From: Streptomyces coffeae
Lineage (GTDB): Bacteria; Actinomycetota; Actinomycetes; Streptomycetales; Streptomycetaceae
NCBI RefSeq assembly: GCF_016741875.1
Contig: NZ_JAERRF010000005.1
Location: forward strand, 1 to 64,000
Length of the DNA stretch: 64,000 nt
Reading direction: 5' to 3'
Part shown: piece by piece, positions 18,573-27,063 of the stretch
Numbering within the stretch: the stretch's first letter is position 1
Layout: each line of letters starts with the position of its first letter
Translations under genes and position numbers: made by a program
Notes under the pieces: generated by a model
The model's input: the letters and a program-made list of their open reading frames with translations, nothing else
Databases searched by the model: none
What the model was told of the DNA's origin: nothing

Positions 18573-18641
18573 CACCGGGGTCGTCGCACTGACCTCACCT
18601 GTTGACCGCACCTGTTCATCTCGGTGTCGCATCGGGGGAAC

Positions 18642-18733
18642 AAACGGCGTGAGAGACTTTGTTCAGCGGGAGAACATATCCATGCCCGTAAGACGTCTCT
18701 CCGCCGTTTCTCCCTCGCTGTGAAAGGTCTCTC
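18642..18733 (+). promoter_or_regulatory. Attenuator-like RNA leader of the MFS exporter gene
   Basis: Two mutually exclusive pairings share one segment. Pairing A: AAACGGCG (18642-18649) with CGCCGTTT (18702-18709), plus GAGAGAC (18651-18657) with GTCTCTC (18695-18701); one base is bulged, giving 15 bp. Pairing B: the same GAGAGAC plus TTT (18651-18660) with AAA and GTCTCTC (18723-18733), which would cover the exporter ribosome-binding site up to its ATG. A 13-codon leader reading frame lies between them. A TTGACC (18602-18607) could be the -35 of a promoter starting near 18640. Confidence 0.6.
18682..18723 (+). CDS. Leader peptide, 13 aa (MPVRRLSAVSPSL)
   Basis: ATG at 18682 is preceded by GGGAGA at a normal distance, and the frame ends at TGA 18721-18723, eleven nt before the exporter ATG. 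The exporter's ribosome-binding site (AAAGG) follows the leader stop immediately. Codons 5-9 overlap one strand of the leader stem. Leader peptides of this kind control chloramphenicol and macrolide resistance genes by ribosome stalling. No expression evidence can be seen in sequence alone. Confidence 0.55.
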   Translation: MPVRRLSAVSPSL

Positions 18734-19939
18734 ATGCCCCTGCCTCTGCTCGCGCTGGCTGTGAGCGCTTTTGGCATCGGCACCACCGAGTTCGTGATGA
18801 TGGGCCTGCTGCCCAACGTCGCGGACGATCTGGGCACTTCCGTGCCCACCGCCGGATATCTGGTCTCCGCGTACGCCATCGGCGTTGTGGTGGGCGCCCC
18901 GCTGCTCACCGCCCTCGGCTCCCGCGTACCGCGCAAGCGGATGCTTGTGCTGCTCATGGCGCTCTTCACCGTCGGGAACCTCGCCTCCGCGCTCGCGCCC
19001 TCCTTCGGGTCGCTCATCGCGGGTCGGGTGCTCGCGGGGCTGCCGCACGGCGCCTTCTTCGGCGTCGGCGCGGTGGTCGCCGCCCGGCTGGTCGCCGAGG
19101 AACGGCGGGCCCGCGCGGTCGCCACCATGTTCCTGGGCCTGACCATCGCCAACATCGTCGGCGTTCCCGTGGCCACCCTGCTCGGCCAGCACCTGGGCTG
19201 GCGCGCGACCTTCCTGGTCGTCGCCGGGATCGGGGTCGTGGCCATGGCCGCCATCGCCCGGCTCGTCCCCCAGGTCCCTCTGGACCAGCACGGCGGGCTC
19301 CGCCAGGAGCTGGGCGCGCTCCGCGACCGTCAGGTGCTGCTCGGCCTGCTCACCGCCGTCTTCGGCTTCGCCGGGGTCTTCGCGGTCTACAGCTATCTCG
19401 CCTCGATGATGACCGAGGTCACCGGCTTCGCCGAGTCCTCCGTCACGGTTGTCCTCGCCCTCTTCGGCATCGGTATGACCCTGGGCGCCCTGGCCGCCGG
19501 TCCGCTCACCGACCGCGCGCTGCGGCCCACCCTGTACGGCTCGCTGGCGGCGCTCGCCGCGGTGCTCGTCCTGTTCGACGTCACCGTGCACCTGAAGTGG
19601 GCGGCCCTGGCCACGGTGGTGGTGCTGGGCGCGGTCGGCTTCATGACCACCACCCCGCTCCAGATGCTGGTCATGAACAAGGCGCGGTCGGCCCCCACGC
19701 TGGCCTCCGCCTCCAACCACTCCGCCTTCAACCTCGCCAACGCGGGCGGGGCGTGGCTGGGTGGTGTGGCCATCGCGGCAGGCTGGGGCTGGACCTCCCC
19801 CACCCTGGTCGGTGCGGCCCTCGCACTGGTCGGTCTGGCGATCGCGATCACCGCCGGTCTGCTCGACCGCGCCCCGGAGGAGCCCTCGCGGGTGGTGGCG
19901 TCGAGCGAGTCGATGCCACGGATGTCGGAAGTCGGCTGA
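18734..19939 (+). CDS. MFS exporter, Cmx/CmrA chloramphenicol-efflux type, 401 aa
   Basis: A 12-helix DHA1 antiporter. FGIGTTEFVMMGLLPNVADDL at the N-terminus is the hallmark of the AraJ/Cmx group, which includes the chloramphenicol exporters of Corynebacterium, Rhodococcus and Streptomyces. Motif A-like SRVPRKRMLV and motif C-like ANIVGVPVATLLGQHLGWRATF are present. The C-terminal 25 residues are hydrophilic. GAAAGG lies 6-11 nt before the ATG. The leader peptide and stem structures directly upstream suggest translation-level induction by a ribosome-targeting drug; the actual drug is inference. Confidence 0.88.
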   Translation: MPLPLLALAVSAFGIGTTEFVMMGLLPNVADDLGTSVPTAGYLVSAYAIGVVVGAPLLTALGSRVPRKRMLVLLMALFTVGNLASALAPSFGSLIAGRVLAGLPHGAFFGVGAVVAARLVAEERRARAVATMFLGLTIANIVGVPVATLLGQHLGWRATFLVVAGIGVVAMAAIARLVPQVPLDQHGGLRQELGALRDRQVLLGLLTAVFGFAGVFAVYSYLASMMTEVTGFAESSVTVVLALFGIGMTLGALAAGPLTDRALRPTLYGSLAALAAVLVLFDVTVHLKWAALATVVVLGAVGFMTTTPLQMLVMNKARSAPTLASASNHSAFNLANAGGAWLGGVAIAAGWGWTSPTLVGAALALVGLAIAITAGLLDRAPEEPSRVVASSESMPRMSEVG

Positions 19940-20117
19940 TCCATCGGCCGAGCGCGCGGACCGGACAGCCCCGCCGTACACCGTCGGCGTACGTGCCGCG
20001 TCCGGGGAGGATCACCCCGGGCAGTCCCAGCGCGCTCGTCCGGGCCCGAGCCCGGTGGCGCTCACCCTGCCCGGTCATGGGCGGTGCGGCGGCGTACGCG
20101 GGGGCTCGGGCGGAGTG

Positions 20118-21878
20118 TCAGGCGTGTTCGCGCCAGCGGTTGGTGATCGGCAGACGGCGGTCCTTGCCGAACCCCTTCGCGGAGATCTTCGTGCCCGGCG
20201 GGTACTGACGCCGCTTGTACTCCGCGGTGTCCACCAGCCGCAGCACCCGGGTGACCAGCTCGTTGTCGAAGCCCGCCGCGACGATCTCCTCCCGGCCCCG
20301 GTCCCGGTCGACATACAGCTCCAGGATCTGGTCCAGGACGTCGTAGTCCGGCAGTGAATCCGTGTCGACCTGGCCGGGCCGCAGCTCGGCGCTCGGCGGC
20401 TTGGTGATCGAGTTCTCGGGGATGGGCGGGGTCTGGCCCCGCTCTTCCGCCGCGCGATTCCGCCACTTCGCCAGGTGGAAGATGGACGTCTTGTAGACGT
20501 CCTTGATCGGCCCGTACGCCCCGACCGAGTCCCCGTAGAGCGTCGAATAGCCGCACGCCAGCTCGGACTTGTTGCCCGGCGCGAGCACGATGTGGCCCTC
20601 CTGGTTGGAGATGGCCATCAGCATCGTGCCGCGCAGCCGCGACTGGAGGTTCTCCTCGGCCAGCCCGCTGAGCCGGAGCGACCCCATATAGGCGTCGAAC
20701 ATCGGGGCGATGGGGACCGTGCGGAAGTGCAGCCCCGTGCGCCGCGCCAGCTCGGTGGCGTCGGCGACCGAGTGCTCGGAGGAGTAGCGGGACGGCATCG
20801 CCACGCCGTACACGTTCTGCGCCCCGACCGCGTCACAGGCGATGGCCGCGACCAGAGCCGAATCGATACCGCCGGACAGCCCGATCAGCACACTGCGGAA
20901 ACCGTTCTTCGCGACATACGCACGCAGCCCCACCACCAGCGCGGTGTAGATCTCCTCGTCGTCGCCGAGCCGCTCGGCCTCGCCGCCCGCGAGCTCCGGC
21001 TCGCTCTCGTACGCCGGCAGCGGATCGGCGGAGAGGGTGAGGTGGTCGATGCGCAGTCCGTCGTCCACGACCCCCTCCGGGACCGAGTCCGGATCGGCGG
21101 TGGGCAGATCGAGGTCGACCAGCACACAGCCCTCGGCGAACTGCGGAGCGCGGGCGATCACCTCGCCGTCACGGCCCACGATGATCGAGTCACCGTCGAA
21201 GACCAGCTCGTCCTGGCCGCCGATCATCGCGAGGTAGGCGGTGGTGCAGCCCGCCTCCTGGGCCCGCTTGCGCACCAGGTCGAGGCGGGTGTCGTCCTTC
21301 TCGCGCTCATACGGCGAGGCGTTGATCGACAGCAGCAGCCCGGCCCCGGCCGTACGGGCGGCGGGCACCCGGCCGCCGTCCTGCCACAGGTCCTCGCAGA
21401 TGGCGAGCGCAACATCGATGCCGTGGACCCGGACGACGGGCAGCGTCTCGCCGGGGACGAAGTAGCGGAACTCGTCGAAGACGCCGTAGTTCGGCAGATG
21501 GTGCTTGGCGAAGGTGAGGGCGACCCGGCCGCGGTGCAGTACGGCCCCCGCGTTCTGCGGGGCACCGGCGGGCTGGCCGAACCGCTCGGCCCGCTCGCCG
21601 CGGTCGAGATAGCCGACGACCACCGGCAGCTCGCCGAAGCCCTCGTCGTCCAGCCGGGCGGCGAGCGCGTGCAGCGCGGCACGCGAGGCTTCGACGAAGG
21701 AGGAGCGCAGCGCGAGGTCCTCGACCGGGTAGCCGGTCAGCGCCATCTCGGGGAACGCCACCAGGTGGGCGCCCTGCTCGGCGGAGTGCCGGGTCCAGTG
21801 GACTATCGACTCGGTGTTGCCGGAGAGGTCTCCGACGGTCGAGTCGATCTGGTTCAGAGCGAGGCGAAGTTGAGGCAC
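20118..21878 (-). CDS. nadE: Glutamine-dependent NAD+ synthetase, 586 aa
   Basis: Final step of NAD synthesis: amidation of nicotinate adenine dinucleotide with ammonia drawn from glutamine. The N-terminal half is a nitrilase-type glutaminase with its triad Glu in FPEMALTGYP, Lys in FAKHHLPNYGVFDE and Cys in ALAICEDLW. The C-terminal half is the synthetase with the ATP pyrophosphatase loop LSGGIDSALVA and the conserved TPPIPENSITKPPSAELRPGQ region (split by family numbering). Length fits the bifunctional form. The start ATG at 21878 lies near the family start. It is monocistronic. Confidence 0.95.
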   Translation of the reverse strand: MPQLRLALNQIDSTVGDLSGNTESIVHWTRHSAEQGAHLVAFPEMALTGYPVEDLALRSSFVEASRAALHALAARLDDEGFGELPVVVGYLDRGERAERFGQPAGAPQNAGAVLHRGRVALTFAKHHLPNYGVFDEFRYFVPGETLPVVRVHGIDVALAICEDLWQDGGRVPAARTAGAGLLLSINASPYEREKDDTRLDLVRKRAQEAGCTTAYLAMIGGQDELVFDGDSIIVGRDGEVIARAPQFAEGCVLVDLDLPTADPDSVPEGVVDDGLRIDHLTLSADPLPAYESEPELAGGEAERLGDDEEIYTALVVGLRAYVAKNGFRSVLIGLSGGIDSALVAAIACDAVGAQNVYGVAMPSRYSSEHSVADATELARRTGLHFRTVPIAPMFDAYMGSLRLSGLAEENLQSRLRGTMLMAISNQEGHIVLAPGNKSELACGYSTLYGDSVGAYGPIKDVYKTSIFHLAKWRNRAAEERGQTPPIPENSITKPPSAELRPGQVDTDSLPDYDVLDQILELYVDRDRGREEIVAAGFDNELVTRVLRLVDTAEYKRRQYPPGTKISAKGFGKDRRLPITNRWREHA

Positions 21879-21989
21879 GCGCCCAGTGTAATCGTCTGTC
21901 TGACGCGATGGCCGGGACTGTCTTCCTTCTCACGTCGCTCGGGCACGCTGCCCCGGCCCTCACGTCCGGGCCCCCGCGCCCGGCGGGTA

Positions 21990-22020
21990 CCGGGGGCCCG
22001 GAGCCCGGATCGGGCCCCGG
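21990..22020 (-). terminator. Probable terminator of the multicopper oxidase gene
   Basis: CCGGGGGCCCG and CGGGCCCCGG form a nearly perfect GC stem (one bulged G) around a 10-nt loop, 12 bp past the oxidase stop on the minus strand. Confidence 0.5.
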
Positions 22021-22031
22021 GCCGGGATGGC

Positions 22032-23753
22032 CTAGCGCTGATAGCCGAGGACGGTCATCATCCCCGACTCCGAGTGGTAGACGTTGTGGCAGTGGATCAT
22101 CCACAGCCCCGGGTTGTCCGCGTCGAAGTCCACGCTCACCTTCGTATGCGGCAGCAGGATCGCGGTGTCCTTGCGCGCCCCGCCGTCCGGCAGCGCGAAG
22201 GTGTGGCCATGCAGATGGAACGGATGCCACATCGGGGTGTTGTTGATGAAGGTCATCCGGACCCGCTCGCCCTCCCGGACCGGATAGCGCTGCGCCGGGT
22301 CGTAGGGCTTGCCGTTGATCGACCAGTCGTAGTGGCGCGGCGATCCCGTGAACCGCATCCGGATCGTACGGTCCGGCTCGCGCGGGCTCAGCCGCACCTG
22401 TTCCGCCGCCTTCAGCCGGGCGGCCGTGAGCAGCTGTCCGTCGAGCTCCTTGGGGCGGGGGAAGTTCCGCGCCCCCTTGCCGCCGGTGCGCAGCACGGCC
22501 ATCGTGGACCGCCCCTTGCCCTCGGCCAGGGCGGCGAACGGGAACACCCCGTCCTTGACCTCGACCAGTACGTCATAGCGCTCGCCCATGCCCACCAGCA
22601 GGGCGTCGGTCGTGACGGGCACGACCGGATAGCCGTCGGTGTGGGTGACGGTCATCTGGTGGCCGCCCAGGGCGACCCGGAAGGCCGTGTCACCGCCGGC
22701 GTTGATGATGCGGATGCGGATGCGGTCACCGGTCTTGGCGCGGAAGACCTGCGGGGACTGCGGGGTCCGGCCGTTGGTCAGGTAGTAGGGGTAGGCGATA
22801 TCGCCGGCCAACCCGCCCAGCAGTGCGCTCCTGGCCCCGGTCAGCCTCCGGGACGGGGGATGGACCTTCCCCTTGCCCTTCGCCCCCTTGCCCTTCCCTC
22901 CCTTCGCCGTGCCTTTCCCCTTCCCCGCCGCCTTCGCCGTGGCCGTGGCCAGTGCGGCGTTCGCGGGCGCGGGGGGCACGGCCGAGCCGACGGGCGCGGG
23001 GATGCGCCGCGTCCCGCCGTGGCCCATCCCGTGGTTCATCCCCGCGCCCGTACCGCCGTTCAGCTCCTCGAGCACCAAGTCCGGCGTACTGCCACCCACC
23101 CCGTCGAGCCAGTCGTCGAGCACGATGACCCATTCCTTGTCGTACGACAGCGGCTCCTTCGGATCCTCGACGATCAGCGGCGCGTACAGCCCACGGTCCA
23201 TCTGGACGCCGGCGTGCGGATGGATCCAGTAGGTGCCCGGGTGCGGCAGTGTGAAGCGGTAGTCGTAGGTTGCGCCGGTTCCGACCGGCCCCTGGGTGAG
23301 GCCCGGGACGCCGTCCATGTCGTTGCGCAGCCGGATGCCGTGCCAGTGCAGCGAGGTGGGCTGCGGCAGGTTGTTGGCGAGGGTGAGCGCGAGCGTGTCG
23401 CCCGCGGTGACCCGGATCTCCTGGCCCGGCAGCATGTCGCCGTACGCCCAGGACTTCACCGTACGGGCGCCGAGGTCGAGTGTGGTGGCCGTGGCGAGCA
23501 ACTGGAACCGCCGGACCGGTCCCTGGCCCCGTACCCGCTCGGCGGCCCTGACCTCGGGGCCGTCGGGGGAGACGTACTCCGGCTGGGGCGCGGCGATGGC
23601 ATCGCCGTCCTTGGCGGAGGTGTCCATGCCGTTGTCGTCCATGTCCGTGCCCATGGTGTCGGGCGGGACGGAGGGGCTACAGGCGCTGAGCAGACCGCTG
23701 CCCGCGGCGGCGATTCCCGCGCCGAGCACGGCGCGGCGAGAGTGTGCGTGCAT
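22032..23753 (-). CDS. Tat-exported lipoprotein multicopper oxidase, 573 aa
   Basis: Three-domain cupredoxin oxidase, probably oxidising Cu(I) or phenols at the cell surface. All four copper motifs are intact: HWHG, HPHAGV, HPFHLHGHTF and HCHNVYHSESGMM. The signal region has twin arginines (SRRAVLGAG) and a lipobox (LLSAC), so it should be Tat-exported and lipid-anchored. Unusual insertions separate the domains: a Met/His-rich patch (GMNHGMGHGG) and a Lys/Gly-rich linker (GKGKGTAKGGKGKG). I chose the ATG at 23753; a TTG five codons upstream is the alternative and neither has a strong ribosome-binding site. A CsoR-like operator lies 310 bp upstream. Confidence 0.9.
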   Translation of the reverse strand: MHAHSRRAVLGAGIAAAGSGLLSACSPSVPPDTMGTDMDDNGMDTSAKDGDAIAAPQPEYVSPDGPEVRAAERVRGQGPVRRFQLLATATTLDLGARTVKSWAYGDMLPGQEIRVTAGDTLALTLANNLPQPTSLHWHGIRLRNDMDGVPGLTQGPVGTGATYDYRFTLPHPGTYWIHPHAGVQMDRGLYAPLIVEDPKEPLSYDKEWVIVLDDWLDGVGGSTPDLVLEELNGGTGAGMNHGMGHGGTRRIPAPVGSAVPPAPANAALATATAKAAGKGKGTAKGGKGKGAKGKGKVHPPSRRLTGARSALLGGLAGDIAYPYYLTNGRTPQSPQVFRAKTGDRIRIRIINAGGDTAFRVALGGHQMTVTHTDGYPVVPVTTDALLVGMGERYDVLVEVKDGVFPFAALAEGKGRSTMAVLRTGGKGARNFPRPKELDGQLLTAARLKAAEQVRLSPREPDRTIRMRFTGSPRHYDWSINGKPYDPAQRYPVREGERVRMTFINNTPMWHPFHLHGHTFALPDGGARKDTAILLPHTKVSVDFDADNPGLWMIHCHNVYHSESGMMTVLGYQR

Positions 23754-24273
23754 GAGAGAGGACCCCAATGCTGGTGTGGTGATGTGCGCAGGGGAGGGCC
23801 GCGCGCCCGCCGTGCCCCGCGTGGGGGACGGGGCGGACGCGCCGCTCTATGCGCAGCGGCACCAGCGGGGAGCCGGACAAACCGACGGAGGGAACGGCAG
23901 GAACAGGGGGAACAGGCGGAACGGGCGGCCGCTGGACGGCGCGGCGCGGCGGTCGGCCGTGGCCGACGGTCACCCTCCGCTGTCCGTGCACCGGTACCTC
24001 CATCCGATCGTCCCCGTTGTCCCGATTTTCCGATATCCGATGATCGTGATATTCGGCACCTTACCCCCAAGGGGTATCGCATCCCCGAAGGCGCCGCCGG
24101 GGCGCGGAACGGTCGGGTCCGTCGCGGCACGCTGGAAAGTACGATGCACACACGTGGTGCGGGGCGCGGAGAGCGGAGGAAACCTCACCGAAATCCCGCC
24201 GCGTGATACTGGGGCCGCGACAGGTGCTCCGCGCCCGCCGAAAGAGCCGCTTGACCTGCAAGGATTGGGGACC
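23754..24273. other. 520-bp intergenic region, divergent promoters of the oxidase and glnA2
   Basis: No convincing gene. It holds a run of repeated GGAACAGG/GGAACGGG-like units (about 23893-23932), an AT-richer stretch near 24025-24060, the CsoR-like operator at 24062-24076 and a possible glnA2 -10 box (TACGAT, 24140-24145). The oxidase leader would be about 270 nt if transcription begins beside the operator. Confidence 0.5.
24062..24076 (-). promoter_or_regulatory. CsoR-type copper operator
   Basis: TACCCC-CAA-GGGGTA is a perfect 6-bp inverted repeat. Copper-sensing CsoR repressors of actinobacteria bind G/C-tract palindromes of this form. On the minus strand a TATCAC box (-10-like) lies about 17 bp beyond it, directed toward the multicopper oxidase. 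Confidence 0.5.
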
Positions 24274-25635
24274 ATGGATAAGCAGCAGGAGTTCGTGCTC
24301 CGGACGCTCGAAGAGCGCGACATCCGGTTCGTGCGGCTGTGGTTCACCGACGTGCTCGGCTTCCTCAAGTCCGTCGCCGTCGCACCCGCCGAGCTCGAGG
24401 GCGCCTTCGACGAGGGCATCGGCTTCGATGGCTCCGCGATCGAGGGGTTCGCCCGCGTCTACGAGTCCGACATGATCGCCAAGCCGGATCCCGGCACCTT
24501 CCAGATCCTGCCCTGGCGCGCCGAGGCCCCCGGGACCGCCCGGATGTTCTGCGACATCCTGATGCCGGACGGCTCCCCGTCGTTCGCCGACCCGCGCTAT
24601 GTCCTCAAGCGCATCCTCGCCAAGACCTCCGATCTCGGCTTCACCTTCTACACCCACCCCGAGATCGAGTTCTTCCTGCTCAATCAGAAGCCGGTGGACG
24701 GCAGCCGCCCGGTGCCCGCCGACTCCTCCGGCTACTTCGACCACACCCCGCAGAACATCGGCATGGACTTCCGCCGTCAGGCCATCACCATGCTCGAATC
24801 GATGGGCATCTCGGTCGAGTTCTCCCACCACGAGGGCGCCCCCGGCCAGCAGGAGATCGACCTGCGCTACGCCGACGCGCTCTCCACCGCCGACAACATC
24901 ATGACGTTCCGTCTGGTCATGAAGCAGGTGGCGCTGGAGCAGGGCGTCCAGGCCACCTTCATGCCGAAGCCGTTCTCGGAGTTCCCCGGCTCCGGTATGC
25001 ACACGCATCTCTCCCTCTTCGAGGGCGACCGGAACGCCTTCTACGAGTCGGGCGCGGAGTTCCAGCTCTCCAAGGTCGGCCGGTCCTTCATCGCCGGTCT
25101 GCTCCGCCACGCGGGGGAGATCTCCGCGGTGACCAACCAGTGGGTCAACTCCTACAAGCGCATCTGGGGCGGCTCCCAGCGCACCGCGGGCGCCGGCGGC
25201 GAGGCCCCCTCGTACATCTGCTGGGGCCACAACAACCGCTCCGCGCTGGTCCGGGTCCCCCTCTACAAGCCCGGCAAGACCGGCTCCACCCGCGTCGAGG
25301 TCCGCTCCCTGGACTCCGGCGCCAACCCCTACCTCGCCTACGCCGTCCTGCTCGCCTCGGGCCTGAAGGGCATCGAGGGCGGCTACGAACTCCCGGCCGG
25401 CGCCGACGACGACGTCTGGGCCCTTTCCGACGCCGAGCGCCGCTCCCTCGGCATCGAGCCCCTCCCGCAGAACCTCGGCGAGGCCATCACCCTGATGGAG
25501 CGCAGCGAGCTGGTCGCGGAGACCCTGGGCGAGCATGTCTTCGACTTCTTCCTGCGCAACAAGAAGCAGGAGTGGGAGGAGTACCGCTCGGAGGTCACGC
25601 CGTTCGAGCTGCGGAAGAATCTGCCGGTGCTGTAA
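24274..25635 (+). CDS. glnA2: Glutamine-synthetase-like protein GlnA2, 453 aa; 3' end is the AICE attachment site
   Basis: Type I glutamine-synthetase fold. Landmarks are GFDGSAIEGFARVYESDM, the metal-binding HPEIEFFL, FMPKPFSEFPGSGMHTHLSL and NRSALVRVPLYKPG. From memory, Streptomyces GlnA2 (453 aa) is not the housekeeping synthetase but a gamma-glutamyl-polyamine synthetase used to assimilate polyamines. The start ATG has AAGGA upstream. Codons for the last 25-30 residues form the attachment site of the adjacent element: 25548-25607 is duplicated at 40729-40788. The final 28 bases after the core (25608-25635) are probably element-derived and differ from the stranded chromosomal copy only at synonymous positions. 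Confidence 0.93.
   Translation: MDKQQEFVLRTLEERDIRFVRLWFTDVLGFLKSVAVAPAELEGAFDEGIGFDGSAIEGFARVYESDMIAKPDPGTFQILPWRAEAPGTARMFCDILMPDGSPSFADPRYVLKRILAKTSDLGFTFYTHPEIEFFLLNQKPVDGSRPVPADSSGYFDHTPQNIGMDFRRQAITMLESMGISVEFSHHEGAPGQQEIDLRYADALSTADNIMTFRLVMKQVALEQGVQATFMPKPFSEFPGSGMHTHLSLFEGDRNAFYESGAEFQLSKVGRSFIAGLLRHAGEISAVTNQWVNSYKRIWGGSQRTAGAGGEAPSYICWGHNNRSALVRVPLYKPGKTGSTRVEVRSLDSGANPYLAYAVLLASGLKGIEGGYELPAGADDDVWALSDAERRSLGIEPLPQNLGEAITLMERSELVAETLGEHVFDFFLRNKKQEWEEYRSEVTPFELRKNLPVL
25548..25607 (+). repeat. attL core, 60 bp
   Basis: Identical over 60 bp to 40729-40788. It begins CTTCCTGCGCAACAAGAAG and encodes FLRNKKQEWEEYRSEVTPFE of GlnA2. Beyond the core the two copies continue in register to the stop codon, with differences only at 25608, 25620 and 25635, all synonymous. 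This places the strand exchange within the core. Confidence 0.92.
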
Positions 25636-25672
25636 GCGCAGGTCAGCAGGCATTCTCCACTGAGTCGATGAT

Positions 25673-25703
25673 CCGGGCCAGCGTTGTCGCGACGCTGGCC
25701 CGG
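25673..25703. terminator. Element-borne terminator after glnA2
   Basis: CCGGGCCAGCGT (25673-25684) pairs perfectly with ACGCTGGCCCGG (25692-25703), a 12-bp stem with a 7-nt loop. It lies between the convergent ends of glnA2 and int and should stop transcription in both directions. It comes from the element, not the chromosome. Confidence 0.7.
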
Positions 25704-25710
25704 AGTCGTC

Positions 25711-26973
25711 TCATCCCTCCTGGGCCGTCTGTGGGCCGTCCGGCGCGGATTTGGCCGCCTCATAAAGCCGGTCCACGGCCTTCCGGGTACGCCCCTCGCT
25801 CCTGGGCATCAGGTGCGTGTACGTCCGGAGCGTGAACCCGGGATCGCTGTGCCCAAGGTAGCCGCTCAGTGCCTTGATGTTCTCCCCGGCGTCCAGCAGG
25901 ACCGACGCGTAGAAGTGCCGCAGGGCGTGCATGCCATGTTCGCGGGCTGCCTCGTGCCGCTCACCCTTCTCCGGCTCGGGGATCACCCCGGCCGCGACGA
26001 GTGCGGGCTTCCACACCCGAGTGTTGAAGTCGGTCCGGCGGACCGCTCCGCCTCCTGCGAGGGAGAACAGCAGCCGCTTGGTGACGGGCGGGCCGTCCGG
26101 CCGCAGCCACGGGAGCGTCACCTCAACTGGCGGGAAGTACTTCCGATGCTCCTTGAGCACGTGACCGATGCGCTCCGGTAGGGGCACGTCACGCTCCTTG
26201 TTGCGCTTCGGCGGAGCGAGGACCAGGTGCCCATTGACCACCTTCACCTGATAGGCGACGTGCAGCCATCCCGCTTCGTAGTTCACTTCGTCACCAGGCA
26301 GGCCGAAGATTTCGCCCTGCCTGAGACCACAGCCGCCCCCGATGTCGACCATTGCCTGATAGCGCTTGGGGAGCGCGTCCCGTACAGCGAAGACGCGTTC
26401 CGTGGACCAGGGCCGTACGCGTGGGGCGCCTCGCTCGGGCGCCCGGACCGATCGGGCCTTGCACGGATTCTTGAGCAGTAGCTTGTCATCCACGGCGGCG
26501 TTCAGGACAGACGAGACGTTCGCGAAGATCACTCGGCGGTACGACGATGCCGGTACCGCACGCTCCAGCTCGGCCAGCCACTCTCGGATGTGCTCGGGCT
26601 GGAACGAGTCCAGCGGGCGTGAGCCGATGTAGGGGAAGGCATGAAGCCTGAGCTGCACCTTCACCGGAACCCGCGTGTTCATATCGGTGGTCTGTGCTGC
26701 GAGCCACTTCTCGCCATACTCGCGGAACGTGATGCGTCCGGCACGCGGGTCGATGTATTGGCCGCGCGACATGTCGGCCTCGATGTGGGCTAGCCACTGG
26801 TCGGCGAGCCGCTTCTGTTTGTCGGGGAAGGACTTGCTCTTCTCGGTGCCGTCGGGGCCGATGTAGCGGGCGCGGTAGCGCATGCCGGTGCCGTGGCGGT
26901 CGGTCTTGATGCGGCGGGGTTTGCCGGGGCCGGGTTCTGTCTTGTACCAGCGGTCTTGGATATGACCTGCCAT
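25711..26973 (-). CDS. int: Tyrosine site-specific integrase, 420 aa
   Basis: Catalyses integration and excision of the element at the glnA2 att core. The catalytic residues of the C-terminal domain are visible: Arg218 (CGLRQGE), His349 and Arg352 (MHALRHFYASVLL), His375 (LGHSDPG) and the nucleophile Tyr385 (LRTYTHL). Residues about 60-165 form the SAM-like core-binding domain and the first 55 a basic arm-binding region. Its stop lies 104 bp from the att core, a usual arrangement. Its last codons overlap a 21-bp direct repeat that recurs beside attR. Start ATG at 26973. Confidence 0.95.
   Translation of the reverse strand: MAGHIQDRWYKTEPGPGKPRRIKTDRHGTGMRYRARYIGPDGTEKSKSFPDKQKRLADQWLAHIEADMSRGQYIDPRAGRITFREYGEKWLAAQTTDMNTRVPVKVQLRLHAFPYIGSRPLDSFQPEHIREWLAELERAVPASSYRRVIFANVSSVLNAAVDDKLLLKNPCKARSVRAPERGAPRVRPWSTERVFAVRDALPKRYQAMVDIGGGCGLRQGEIFGLPGDEVNYEAGWLHVAYQVKVVNGHLVLAPPKRNKERDVPLPERIGHVLKEHRKYFPPVEVTLPWLRPDGPPVTKRLLFSLAGGGAVRRTDFNTRVWKPALVAAGVIPEPEKGERHEAAREHGMHALRHFYASVLLDAGENIKALSGYLGHSDPGFTLRTYTHLMPRSEGRTRKAVDRLYEAAKSAPDGPQTAQEG
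25722..25742. repeat. 21-bp direct repeat, left copy (candidate arm-type integrase site)
   Basis: The sequence starting GGGCCGTCTGTGGGCCGTC recurs exactly at 40606-40626. In the circular form the two copies would flank the att core as direct repeats, at about 115 bp and 102 bp. The left copy lies within the end of int. Confidence 0.55.
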
Positions 26974-27063
26974 GGAGGCTGTGATCCCTTCTCGCGTGCA
27001 TGAGGGCGGGGCGGGAACGTGTGGCCCCGCCTCGCGGCGTGGGTGGTTGGGCTGTGTCTGTGG

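Noticed and set aside
23677..24003. A 108-codon minus-strand frame upstream of the oxidase, with CAHHH
   Set aside because: It overlaps the oxidase start out of frame and its composition follows the GC-rich repeats; a small copper protein is not supported.
20475..24206. A 1243-codon plus-strand open frame across nadE and the multicopper oxidase
   Set aside because: Both genes on the other strand are intact with all catalytic motifs, and the plus-strand product has no family features.
25548..25635. tRNA gene as the attachment site
   Set aside because: No cloverleaf can be drawn at either att site; the duplicated sequence is the glnA2 coding end.
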